Shown in pieces: positions 1-9,962 of a stretch of 64,000 nt of DNA; within the stretch, counting starts at the first letter, position 1; each line of letters starts with the position of its first letter. The DNA comes from Kazachstania africana CBS 2517. Lineage: Eukaryota; Ascomycota; Saccharomycetes; Saccharomycetales; Saccharomycetaceae. The notes beneath the pieces are model-generated. The model made no database searches. It saw only the letters and a list, made by a program, of their open reading frames with translations, and had not been told where the DNA came from. The stretch spans positions 310,001 to 374,000 of the forward strand of contig NC_018941.1 in NCBI RefSeq assembly GCF_000304475.1, given 5' to 3'. Both the position numbers and the translations under genes were made by a program.

Positions 1-723
1 TGCACTTGCTCACCATTAGAATTGATTCCCTATCGTTCCAGAACTTTGTGATCCGAAGGACAAATAAGTGAACTAGCGCTTGGCTATATGATCGCTTTTT
101 GTTGTATACTCTCTTGGTAATCGTCGACAAAGACGACTGCTTTTTTTGCCTGATTATAACCCCGGCGGCGGTGCTAGTTATCGACTGTAATTGTGTTAGT
201 CCACACTGAAAGGTCACATGACTTGGCACCGGCCTGATTTTTATAACTCCGGTTTGTCCAATGACACTAATGACCTCAATATTGAGTTATGCATAGTAAT
301 AAGCTACTGTTCTAATTGATTCTATGTAAAAGAAAACAACAGCATACAAGTGTTGGTCTCAAGAGGTAAGTTAATGTTAACAACACCTCCATAAAAAATG
401 ATATCATTATTAAGAATTAAAAATGAAAAAAATATTTGATGCTACTATATATGTGAAAAATGTCACAAGAAAACTAATGGGCAAATGATGGCTTTGACTG
501 TAAATCCAGAAAATTGCTTTGATTTATGATTCCCAGAAGGCATACTACGGCATAAAGTGATGTAATGTAAATCAGAAGTTTCTTTCGGAATTTATTGTTA
601 GAACGTCCAGAATAATTCAAGAGACAGAGTAGATAAACACATAAAGTAAGACGTCCCTCAAAATTTTAGTACCGATCCCTACAGAGTCCTTGATCGGCGC
701 TATCAGTGCTATGAAAAGTTTAA
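1..723. other. gene-free 3' flank of RGD2
   Basis: No credible gene is seen here. The stretch lies downstream of the RGD2 stop codon and runs off the window edge. It is AT-rich, with a GC-rich patch near 162-176 (CGGCGGCGG core) and a TCACATGA E-box-like site near 212. These may belong to the promoter of a gene outside the window, but nothing shows which. Confidence 0.5.
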
Positions 724-2883
724 TCAATCTTCTTGTTTCTCTAAAGGGCTATTTGTAAGTAGATTTATACCACTTCTTCTCTTACCCTTAGGTGAAGCCA
801 TAGCAGAACTTGTCTTGAATGGCAAAGGTAAAAATTCTTCGTCCTCACCATTTTGGCTGGTTTGTAACAAAGGTATGCTGAAACTGTTTGAACGTTTAAT
901 TTCTTTTGCATCTGCTAGTCCCATTGGCTCAGCTTTTTCCACAAGTATATTCACTTTTTCAGTTAGTTTCTCAGTTTTTTTTTTTGCAAGTTTTGCTTCT
1001 ATCTTGGAACTAGTAAGAAAACGGTGAATTACAGGTGTTAATTTCAAAATATCATCTTCGTAATCCTTCTTCGAAGTTGGATTTCTTACAAAATAATGAT
1101 AAAAGGGTATGTCCCCATTCTCCCAAAATAAGCACTTGATGTCACCGCCTTCGTTTCCGAGTCGTTTGAAATGGCAAGATATCTCTAAAAGAACTTGAAG
1201 ATTTCCTAATGGGATTTTATCTACCCATTCAAAATCATTAAGATCACGATTTTTCTTAATGGTGTCAAATAAAATTGATGGGATCAAACTATCGGGTAAT
1301 TCAGTAAGCCACAACTTCATTAGATCAACCCAATCCTTGGCGACAAATTTCGTCGTATTTGAATATTTTGAAACTGTCGCCTGTAGCGCCAACGAGTTAG
1401 AATCTATATTGTCATTAATAAATTCCGTCAAAATTTCTCTCTTCAAATTGTTTGGTCTTATAAAGCTTACGTTACTAGCCCAATTTTTGTAGATTTCTTC
1501 TTTTTCATAGCCTTCGATTGTGCAGAGTAAAAGTCTCACTGAATTTGAAATATCAGAGTCAATTTCACTTGTTCCAAACATAAACTTTTGCTGCGAAGAA
1601 GTTAGAGAATTGGACCATTTTGTAAAAGGTACAGTGTTACCTCTACAAAAGAACCCCATTGAATAATTTATATTTTCTAAAGTCTTTTCGTTTTCAATTG
1701 TATCTTCACTGGCCGAATGTCCTTGGGTGTTTTCTATGAGTCTTTTGAAAACTCTGTTCGTTTCATTTACAATTTTGTTCGTTTCAAGAGAAATATTTTC
1801 ATATTTATTGCATGAATGGAAAAATATATTCTCTAATTGAGCCTCAGAGTACTCTAACCTGTTGAATCTTTTAACAAATGTCTTACGCCATTCAGTAAAT
1901 TCGAAAGATAATTTTTCTGCTTCTGAATTGTCGTCCAAAGTAGTACCACTAACTTTCCTAATCCACGACGATATGGAAGACTGTATGCTATTTTCCGATT
2001 TTAAAGCATTGGACGTCTTAGATTTATCAGGTGAATCAACTTTTTCGGCTAATATCCCGTTATTCCAATAATAATACTTGTTAATATCAAAACTTTTAGG
2101 ATTACTACTGTAAAGAGAATATTCAGAGATTAAACCTAAAATAAGCAGTTGCTGTCCAATATGATTAACATTGAAAGGAGAAGAATTTATCCTTGGTTCA
2201 ATTTTCTTAATGGCATTTATAATATTCTCAGCTTTGAAAAATTCATTCGTCAACTTCGGAATTGGAACAATGCTCCTTTCAGTCAAAGTTTTTTCCTTCA
2301 ATGCAACACTAAAATCAAACAATTCTTTCTCATTCTTGAAATTCAATTTATCGTCCAAAACAAAAGGAAACGTTACATTCGCGAATAAAGGGACAATAGA
2401 AGGCTCGACATTTGTCTCCTCAACAGTTTCATCACCTGACTCATTTTTTATCTTTGTCTTTGAGGGAAGATTAGCACGATTTTCACATTCTATGAATGCT
2501 TCTTTAGTTAATTTGAAATCGTTAGCATACGCATCAAATAATTGCATTAATTCTTCATTCAATTCATGGTGCATCTTCCAATTATCTCTGTAAATCACTT
2601 GTAAAACCTCTATGCATTGTTCATTTATTGTTTTTTCGATCTTCAGTCCATTGTATCCTGTTACAAGATTCTTTAAAGCCACTGGAACCTCGTGATCATG
2701 CTCCAATGCTTCCAGATGAGAAATAAACGGTCTCCAGCATTTAGCCAGATAGTCAGTATAAAATTCTATCTTATCGTGGACTAACTTGTTTTCACTGGCA
2801 ACCCTCGTTAAAAAGGCTTTAATACCAGTTATGTAATCTTTCGACCAATAAATGTTTCTCAAACTATATCGTATATCGCTCAT
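724..2883 (-). CDS. RGD2: Rho GTPase-activating protein Rgd2 (F-BAR/DEP/RhoGAP)
   Basis: 719 codons from an ATG; S. cerevisiae Rgd2 is about 714. The family stimulates GTP hydrolysis by Cdc42 and Rho5 at the cell cortex. An N-terminal helical F-BAR-like part covers about residues 1-150. A DEP-like segment follows at about 190-275, and a RhoGAP-like domain from about 425 to 620. The tail is Lys/Ser-rich. The place where RhoGAPs carry the arginine finger (GxYRxxG) reads Glu-Ile-Tyr-Lys-Asn here, so catalytic competence is not obvious. It is transcribed away from SVP26 sequence upstream; in S. cerevisiae RGD2 is YFL047W, far from the other chromosome VI genes in this window. Identity comes from domain order, length and sequence resemblance. 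Confidence 0.85.
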   Translation of the reverse strand: MSDIRYSLRNIYWSKDYITGIKAFLTRVASENKLVHDKIEFYTDYLAKCWRPFISHLEALEHDHEVPVALKNLVTGYNGLKIEKTINEQCIEVLQVIYRDNWKMHHELNEELMQLFDAYANDFKLTKEAFIECENRANLPSKTKIKNESGDETVEETNVEPSIVPLFANVTFPFVLDDKLNFKNEKELFDFSVALKEKTLTERSIVPIPKLTNEFFKAENIINAIKKIEPRINSSPFNVNHIGQQLLILGLISEYSLYSSNPKSFDINKYYYWNNGILAEKVDSPDKSKTSNALKSENSIQSSISSWIRKVSGTTLDDNSEAEKLSFEFTEWRKTFVKRFNRLEYSEAQLENIFFHSCNKYENISLETNKIVNETNRVFKRLIENTQGHSASEDTIENEKTLENINYSMGFFCRGNTVPFTKWSNSLTSSQQKFMFGTSEIDSDISNSVRLLLCTIEGYEKEEIYKNWASNVSFIRPNNLKREILTEFINDNIDSNSLALQATVSKYSNTTKFVAKDWVDLMKLWLTELPDSLIPSILFDTIKKNRDLNDFEWVDKIPLGNLQVLLEISCHFKRLGNEGGDIKCLFWENGDIPFYHYFVRNPTSKKDYEDDILKLTPVIHRFLTSSKIEAKLAKKKTEKLTEKVNILVEKAEPMGLADAKEIKRSNSFSIPLLQTSQNGEDEEFLPLPFKTSSAMASPKGKRRSGINLLTNSPLEKQED

Positions 2884-3081
2884 AGTGTATGGTCTGTCGA
2901 ACTTGATTCCAGCACTTTACTATGTAATAAGTGATCACCTAAAAGGTCGATGCGAGGATTCAGTTTTCTTCAATACTGACTGAAAATCTAAAAATATAAT
3001 GATGCTCTCAGTTAAAACGCAAGTTCTCTCATTTTAGAACTGCTTCTATATACCATACGAACTTTATAAAACTTGATTGCT

Positions 3082-3768
3082 TCAGATAGCCAAAGGCTCA
3101 TATTCTGGTTCGATGTCGAATCCAAGTGTTCTAAGGACGAGACGTATCTGTTTTCTAATATTATTGATGACTACACGAGCCAAACCAACGGTTTTCTTAC
3201 GTAACCTCTTTGGAGCCTCACTATCTAGATCTGTAACATCTTGCTTCTTATTTATTTCGGTGGTGGTTGGTAAAACGTAATCGCCGGCAGATAGGGAGAC
3301 AAAGAGAGCAAAGGGTATGAACCAGATACATAACGCAAAGAATGATGCCACTTCGGAGAAAGTCGCACGTCTTGGTGGTACGTAGTTTGGATTATATTTG
3401 AATTGAGGTGGAATCTCGACGTGGTTGAAATACTTAAACCAAAAGTAGTGATTTAGAATAACACAAAGACAACTTAGAATGAAGGTTGGACTTGTTAACG
3501 AGATAAATGGGAATTTCTTCAAATTCTGGTAGTAAATAACATGTGAGATTATAGAGAATAGTGTCAATTTGAATGGGAACTTGTCGAAGAGAAGTAAGAG
3601 TACCAAAATAACCATGATTGTGTAGATAGCTCTTGATAGAAATCTTCTTGTCGGTTCACTATGTTCTTCCACTATTTCGCTGACGTAGTACAAACCGGAT
3701 GCTATCGATAAAGTCAGAAAAAGGAAACCGACAACAGTACCAATGTACGATACTACCTGCAAAAACAT
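3082..3768 (-). CDS. SVP26: Svp26/TEX261-family ER-Golgi cargo adaptor
   Basis: 228 codons, the same length as S. cerevisiae Svp26 (YHR181W). It is an integral membrane protein of the early Golgi and COPII vesicles that sorts mannosyltransferases such as Ktr3 and Mnn2. Four hydrophobic segments are visible at roughly residues 5-27, 45-62, 90-110 and 140-160, followed by a cytosolic basic tail. The conserved Asn-Tyr-Val-Pro-Pro-Arg-Arg segment lies near residue 128. It stands head-to-tail upstream of RGD2 on the same strand, 198 bp from the RGD2 start. The upstream flank holds an A-tract near 3890, and a synteny break with LTR and tRNA follows. Confidence 0.92.
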   Translation of the reverse strand: MFLQVVSYIGTVVGFLFLTLSIASGLYYVSEIVEEHSEPTRRFLSRAIYTIMVILVLLLLFDKFPFKLTLFSIISHVIYYQNLKKFPFISLTSPTFILSCLCVILNHYFWFKYFNHVEIPPQFKYNPNYVPPRRATFSEVASFFALCIWFIPFALFVSLSAGDYVLPTTTEINKKQDVTDLDSEAPKRLRKKTVGLARVVINNIRKQIRLVLRTLGFDIEPEYEPLAI

Positions 3769-4882
3769 TTCTCCTATAGGTTTCAGGAATCTCCTGTTTG
3801 TCTTGTTTGCGATAAGACTGTTGAAGAAAGCCCTTCCTTCTAAGCCCAGCTTAATATATCTTCCATTTAGTTTTCGCAGTTTGAGTGAGAGAAAAAAAAA
3901 ATGAGAGCTTAATATGATAGTATAAAGGCAAGCGACAGAATGACGGGGGGCACAAGACCCTCAGTTTGGTGTTAAGAGTTGTTGGGAATTGATGGATATT
4001 CGTCCGTTTGTTTTCTTCTGCCAAGTTTTTTGGTGATTTTTGCCCTTGTAGACCTAAACTTTTGGCTATATCTTGTGTAGTAGGACGTATGAAGGGTTCA
4101 GTTTGATATGGTGATGAAGTGCAATGTTAGAACCAAACTGGGAGATATTCTAGTGTTGTGGTATTTTTTTGTGAGAAAATAGAATATTTAGCAAGTGAAA
4201 GGAAGGTGGTGGGTGACCTTAACTCGATAATAAAATAATCTCCCATCGTGTTCCTGTAAATTACAATAATAGTTCGTTCTTATGGTATCTTGAATTGAGC
4301 TAAAACAAATCAGTGCCACTTCAAGTGTTGGCTTTACATTTTTGATCAATTGTACAGCTAGAGAAGATTTCACATGACTAAAATATGTAAAAACTCAACT
4401 AATATTTAAAAGTTTATCAAAATCAATATAAAATTTTAAATTATAATAATAATATTCTGTTTTAGGTAATATTCAACCCAAAAAGAAATGCTTTTAGTCT
4501 CTCCATCCTGCATTTACTATCCTGTATAATCAGCCCAAGTAATACGCCGTAAGCCTATAGTCCCATCTCTTCTGAGATACCTCCTACAATTGATATTGAT
4601 ATCTTCACTTGGAAAAACTAAAAAATTATACCACTTCTCCTGCAGAATCGCTAAATTCAGCTATTAAACTAGATAGGAACTAACTAAGGGCCATTAGCAA
4701 CATCGTATGTAGAACACTTGGGCCCCAACGTTTCTGATGTCGCGATGAATATCGTTTCTACCACAAATTTGGTATGATGTTCTGGGCTAGGCAAAGAAAG
4801 AAACGCTAAAGGAGAATATTTTATTTAGCATACTCTCAATACACGCCGGGCTACTCAGCTAAATTTTATTTTTTGACGGAAC
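3769..4882. other. gene-free interval, SVP26 upstream region
   Basis: About 1.1 kb between SVP26 and a solo LTR. The first few hundred bases should hold the SVP26 promoter (A-tract near 3891-3901). The rest is AT-rich with no open frame worth reporting; a 61-codon frame at 4188-4373 has no supporting feature. Confidence 0.5.
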
Positions 4883-5304
4883 TGGCGTAAAGGAACCTCA
4901 GAGCTTGCCTCTTGTATAGTATTTTCATTAATTGTGTTCATACTGTTAAAGATCAGTCAAGTTAGTAAAGTAATTCTTTTCAATGGCTATACCAAATAAT
5001 GCACCAGCTATATATAAAATATAATCCTAATATAAAATAATATAAAGTGATACAAACTTTGGTCAAGCTTCAGTGTTCACCTGCGTATTTATACTTTTTC
5101 AAACACATTTTGATTTATGTCAATTCTCATGTTCTAGATTTACGAGTCAACACGTTGTCGTAATTATCGTACCATATTTATTGCATGATGATATGTAGTC
5201 GTGTTTCTCACGCCATATTTATTGTTCAATTCTACTATAACATTCTAAATTTGTTATTCTAACTATCAAAACATTGAAATGCCAGTATAATGCCATTTCC
5301 AGCA
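4883..5304 (-). mobile_element. solo LTR (Ty1/copia-like), copy A
   Basis: About 422 bp shares long blocks with the LTR copies at 56.4-57.9 kb. Shared features are the end TGCTGGAAATGGCATTATAC (minus strand, at 5304), the TATAAATACKC promoter motif near 5085-5095 with CACTGAAG just inside, and the terminal CCTTTACGCCA (minus strand, near 4883). No gag-pol sequence is attached, so it is a solo LTR. The 5-bp flanks (GGAAC and CATTG) do not match, so the target duplication has decayed or recombined. Its end lies 100 bp upstream of tRNA-Asn, the usual target window of tRNA-seeking Ty elements. Confidence 0.85.
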
Positions 5305-5404
5305 CATTGAATAGTTCTGGAAACGGTGGCATGTATTGGGCTTGTTTTTAATACACACACATGGAGGTTGCAAAATTAAGAAATTGACAAATCATTAGTA
5401 GTAT

Positions 5405-5478
5405 GACTCCATGGCCAAGCTGGTTAAGGCGTGCGACTGTTAATCGCAAGATCGTGAGTTCAATCCTCACTGGGGTCG
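5405..5478 (+). tRNA. tRNA-Asn (GTT)
   Basis: A 74-nt cloverleaf with acceptor GACTCCA pairing to TGGGGTC plus discriminator G. The anticodon loop is CTGTTAA (anticodon GTT) and the T-loop is GTTCAAT. It is nearly identical to the S. cerevisiae tRNA-Asn and has no intron. A T6 terminator follows at 5482-5487. Confidence 0.97.
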
Positions 5479-5572
5479 AAATTTTTTAAACTCCTCTTGA
5501 TATTTTTTTTTGGGCATCTCATTTGGGCACTATAAAACATAAGAAGTAAGGTTTAACAACTCGATGAGTTGA

Positions 5573-6667
<1,095 letters not shown>

Positions 6668-6841
6668 AAACATTAACGCATCTAGTAATGATTACAAAAA
6701 AGACAATTGAAGTGCAAAAAGGAATATCTACTATTCATCAATAAGAAAAAAGTACAAGCAAAGAAGTATTATTTATACGTAATTTTTTGCAATATTTACA
6801 TATTAGAAATAATATTCAAGAGTATGAAAAATAATTAATAA

Positions 6842-8563
6842 CTATTTAGTACTATCTGATAAAATTAAATGCGCAATATAAATTCTCATTCTGACAGCGT
6901 CCTTATGATCAAATGTCAATGCAGAATCTTTACTTAGATACAGTGCATTCATGCAGACATAAATACCACAATCGAAACCATTGGGCTGTTGCGGACAAAC
7001 TAAATGCATGAACTCAAAATCTTCCCCCATCATTTTTCCACTTTCTTGTACGACGTAATTTTTCAAATCACTTAAAATGGCAAAACTCATTGCACTAGGA
7101 CCATTAGACAATGAATCAACATAACTAATCGTCTTATCAGGAATATTAATTAGACATAAAGCCCAGTGAGATTGATTTAAATTAATTGGAACAAAGATCT
7201 TATCTAACTCTCCAATTTTCACCTTCTTTCTTTTCATCCACCTTCTCACACCTTGATAACCACGTTCAGAAAGACTTGTGTAAAAAAATGAGTTGAAAGC
7301 AATTGTTCTTTCTGTCTTTTTCTCAATGGACTTCATAAAATATTCGATTATAGTATCATTTAGCCACCTTTTAGGTGCTAGAGTTTTAAGATCTCTAACT
7401 CTTATTTCCAAATTATCTTTATTCATTACCATGTTGTTATCATTTCTGCTTAATGCCTTTTTAACTAAAGCAATCTTAGAAGCATCTAATTCGGGGATCA
7501 GTTTCTTTAAAGCTTGTTTTTTAGTTAATTCTTCCTCTCTTTTTTTTCTTATTAGATCCTGTATCTTCTTTCTTTCTTCCACCAACTGCTTATAGTTTTT
7601 GAATTCTTTTTCGAAATTGAGAAGTGTTTGATCTAATTTCAAATTTTCATTATAGAATTCTTTATGCTTTCTTTCTAACGGTGTTAACTTCTTTTCTTTA
7701 ATAAAAATCAAGTCATCCTCCTCTTTTTTCTGTTTTAAAAGTAGGGACTGTTTATTATCCAACAAAACATTCTTTATTCTCTCGGTTAGATCAATCACAG
7801 TTTTCTTAAATTTATTATGGCGCTGGCCAGTCTTTCTATCCCTCTCTAGGAGCTTCAACTGTTGTTGTCGTTCATCCTCAATTACCTTTGGAAGAGTATA
7901 TTCTCCATTAAAAATTTGCTTTAAATATGAAACTTCATCTGAACGACCACGTAAAATCATTTTAGCATCATTGATATTTTCTCTCTTTGATTTTTTTCTT
8001 CTCATAAATCTTGTACCATACTGGACTGGCTTACTATCATCTTGATCATTTGGGCCCCCAATCGGCGTTGTTTCCCATTTATTCCAACCAAAAGGATCTT
8101 TTGAAAACTTCAACACATTGCTGCCGTCATCATTGTTGGATTGTAAAGGTCTCGTTTTCTCGAGTTTAGTTCTTTTTGAAGGTGTAAAAGAGGTTTCTTT
8201 ATAATCAATTTCATGCTTACTATTAGTTGTATGGTCATTTAACTGTGAATGCATGATATTAGATATAGCAATTCTTCCCGAATCATATAGACTTGTCAGA
8301 ACACCAGATGTCTGTCCAATGTTACTTGAATTCAATATTGAAGACTCGGAGTCATGAAAGTTGTGTGATGATGATGAAGATGAAGCGCACCTTTTAAGTT
8401 TATTAGGCCCTGTATTGTGCTCCATTGTATCTACTGCACTCATAGTCCTTCTTGGACTAAATAGAGAAGGTTTGCTCATTGCGGTTCTGTATATTGTGAA
8501 CGATGAGAACGATGGTGAATACGGATTCTGTGAAGTCCGTCTTTTATAGTTTGAAATGGACAT
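6842..8563 (-). CDS. ULP1: SUMO protease Ulp1
   Basis: 573 codons (S. cerevisiae 621). Ulp1 matures Smt3 precursor and removes SUMO from conjugates; it is anchored at nuclear pores. The C-terminal C48 peptidase domain covers about residues 370-573. The triad is readable as His466 (SHWAL), Asp483 (YVDSL) and Cys532 (FDCG), with the oxyanion Gln at 525/526; the spacings match yeast Ulp1 exactly. The N-terminal half is Ser/Lys-rich and low in complexity, then a charged coiled-coil-like stretch (about 290-350), which in the family carries pore-targeting signals. HST2 and ULP1 are YPL015 and YPL020 in S. cerevisiae, so genes between them are absent here. Confidence 0.95.
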   Translation of the reverse strand: MSISNYKRRTSQNPYSPSFSSFTIYRTAMSKPSLFSPRRTMSAVDTMEHNTGPNKLKRCASSSSSSHNFHDSESSILNSSNIGQTSGVLTSLYDSGRIAISNIMHSQLNDHTTNSKHEIDYKETSFTPSKRTKLEKTRPLQSNNDDGSNVLKFSKDPFGWNKWETTPIGGPNDQDDSKPVQYGTRFMRRKKSKRENINDAKMILRGRSDEVSYLKQIFNGEYTLPKVIEDERQQQLKLLERDRKTGQRHNKFKKTVIDLTERIKNVLLDNKQSLLLKQKKEEDDLIFIKEKKLTPLERKHKEFYNENLKLDQTLLNFEKEFKNYKQLVEERKKIQDLIRKKREEELTKKQALKKLIPELDASKIALVKKALSRNDNNMVMNKDNLEIRVRDLKTLAPKRWLNDTIIEYFMKSIEKKTERTIAFNSFFYTSLSERGYQGVRRWMKRKKVKIGELDKIFVPINLNQSHWALCLINIPDKTISYVDSLSNGPSAMSFAILSDLKNYVVQESGKMMGEDFEFMHLVCPQQPNGFDCGIYVCMNALYLSKDSALTFDHKDAVRMRIYIAHLILSDSTK

Positions 8564-8958
8564 GTAGGTTCTGTTCTTCTCTGAAATGCACGTTATTCCT
8601 TAACAAAAGCTATTAATATCTGACTTAATGAGCAATGACAACTTTGCTGTACGTCATGAACTCCGTTCTCTTGATAGGAGTGTTACTGTCTATTCTTTTT
8701 CCAATTCACTTTTAGAAATTTACAGCTCTTCGCCTTATGAAAAAGTGGTATCACTAATACTATAAATATAAAAATAGAGCATAATAAATCATATTGGTAA
8801 TTGATATTTATACGTTCATATAAAGATACATATAAGGATACATATTGTAGATAAAAAGTACTTACTTACAGAGCAATAGTGAAAGGTGTGATAAAAAAAG
8901 ATGTACAGTCATTGTTGCCTAATTTTTATTTAGTTTTATTTTTTTCTTAGTTATACTT
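8564..8958. other. ULP1 promoter / SEC4 3' region
   Basis: 395 bp between ULP1 (divergent start) and the SEC4 stop codon. It is AT-rich with TATA-like runs near 8760-8830. No known factor site was recognised and no gene is seen. Confidence 0.5.
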
Positions 8959-9579
8959 TCAACAGCAGTTGGCCTTAGACATGCTGCTGCTGCTAGATTT
9001 GATGTTAACATTACCATCATTAGTGTTTTTAGCATCAGATAATTTATTGCTGTCAATTTTATCTTGAATTAGTCTGGCTAAGGTGAAGAAAATCTCATTC
9101 ACGTTTTGATCATCTTTAGCACTGGATTCGACAAATGGCAAACCTAATTCTTTGGCTAATGCTTCACCTTGCTCGTAGGTGACTAACCTAGTGTCCATAT
9201 CAGATTTATTACCGACCAAAAGTAATTGTGCATCGTCGTTAGCATGGTCATTGACGGTCTTGAACCATTGCTTGATATTGGTGAAGGTTCTTTCATCAGT
9301 AACATCGTATACAAGTATAATACCCATAGCACCACGGTAGTAGGCTGTTGTAATAGTACGGAAACGTTCTTGGCCAGCAGTATCCCACAATTGTAACTTA
9401 ACTTTCTTACCGTTGATATCAACTGTTTTGATTTTGAAATCGATACCTATCGTGGTAATGAAAGAGGGACTAAATTTGTCTTCCACAAATCTAACTAACA
9501 GACATGATTTACCGACACCAGAATCACCGATCAATAAGATCTTCATTATAGAATCATAATTTTTACCGTTACCAGACAT
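8959..9579 (-). CDS. SEC4: Rab GTPase Sec4 (exocytosis)
   Basis: 206 codons; near-identical to S. cerevisiae Sec4 (215) through the G domain but with a shorter N-terminus. Sec4 sits on post-Golgi vesicles and recruits the exocyst through Sec15. Seen: P-loop GDSGVGKS 18-25, effector TTIG 42-45, WDTAGQ 65-70, NKSD 124-127, SAK 153-155. The Ser-rich hypervariable tail ends in Cys-Cys for double geranylgeranylation. The [10 protein letters not shown] start aligns with SGNGKSYDS inside the yeast N-terminus, so the shorter start is convincing. BLM10 follows on the same strand, as in S. cerevisiae (YFL005W, YFL007W). Confidence 0.96.
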   Translation of the reverse strand: MSGNGKNYDSIMKILLIGDSGVGKSCLLVRFVEDKFSPSFITTIGIDFKIKTVDINGKKVKLQLWDTAGQERFRTITTAYYRGAMGIILVYDVTDERTFTNIKQWFKTVNDHANDDAQLLLVGNKSDMDTRLVTYEQGEALAKELGLPFVESSAKDDQNVNEIFFTLARLIQDKIDSNKLSDAKNTNDGNVNIKSSSSSMSKANCC

Positions 9580-9962
9580 TTTGTATTAGGATATGTATCT
9601 CGTAATTTAATCTATTTAATTCTGCTTTCTAAACTTAATTGGGAACTCTCCAGAAGTATGTGACACCTTATAGACAGTTCTGAGCTCAATCAGGCAAATT
9701 CAACGTCCCAATAGGATATACTTTTGTTGATGTGTACTACTTTTACTATCTTCCCGTGACAGAACTCGTTCAATTTTCCACTTTTACAAAAAAAAAGCTT
9801 AAGGCTGCACTATATCTAATGCGGTGCGGGTAATGATAATAGCGCCAAAAAGAAAGACTATAAATTCTATAAATTCTATAATATATTTCATGTATATGTC
9901 GTTTATGTGACGATGATACTAGTTATATGAAATCAGCAAGTCAGAAGCCTTCGCAGTATCCT
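9580..9962. other. SEC4 promoter with short tandem repeat
   Basis: 383 bp between the SEC4 start and the BLM10 stop. It holds a Reb1-type site (listed separately) and a tandem pair of the 9-mer TATAAATTC at 9859-9876, followed by TATAATATA, likely TATA elements. No gene is seen. Confidence 0.5.
9827..9833 (-). promoter_or_regulatory. Reb1-type site upstream of SEC4
   Basis: CGGGTAA on the plus strand (TTACCCG on minus), an exact match to the Reb1 core, about 250 bp upstream of the SEC4 start. Reb1 commonly sets nucleosome-free regions in yeast promoters or acts as a roadblock terminator; here it could also shield SEC4 from BLM10 readthrough. Confidence 0.5.

Noticed and set aside
580..620. 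TTTCGGAA core at about 593-600 as a possible CDEIII
   Set aside because: The flanks do not fit the CDEIII consensus, the adjoining 80 bp are not AT-rich, and no CDEI lies at the right distance.
4700..4780. Possible C/D-box snoRNA (TGATG and TCTGA words near 4735-4755)
   Set aside because: Boxes are not in the required order or spacing, there is no terminal stem and no recognisable guide.
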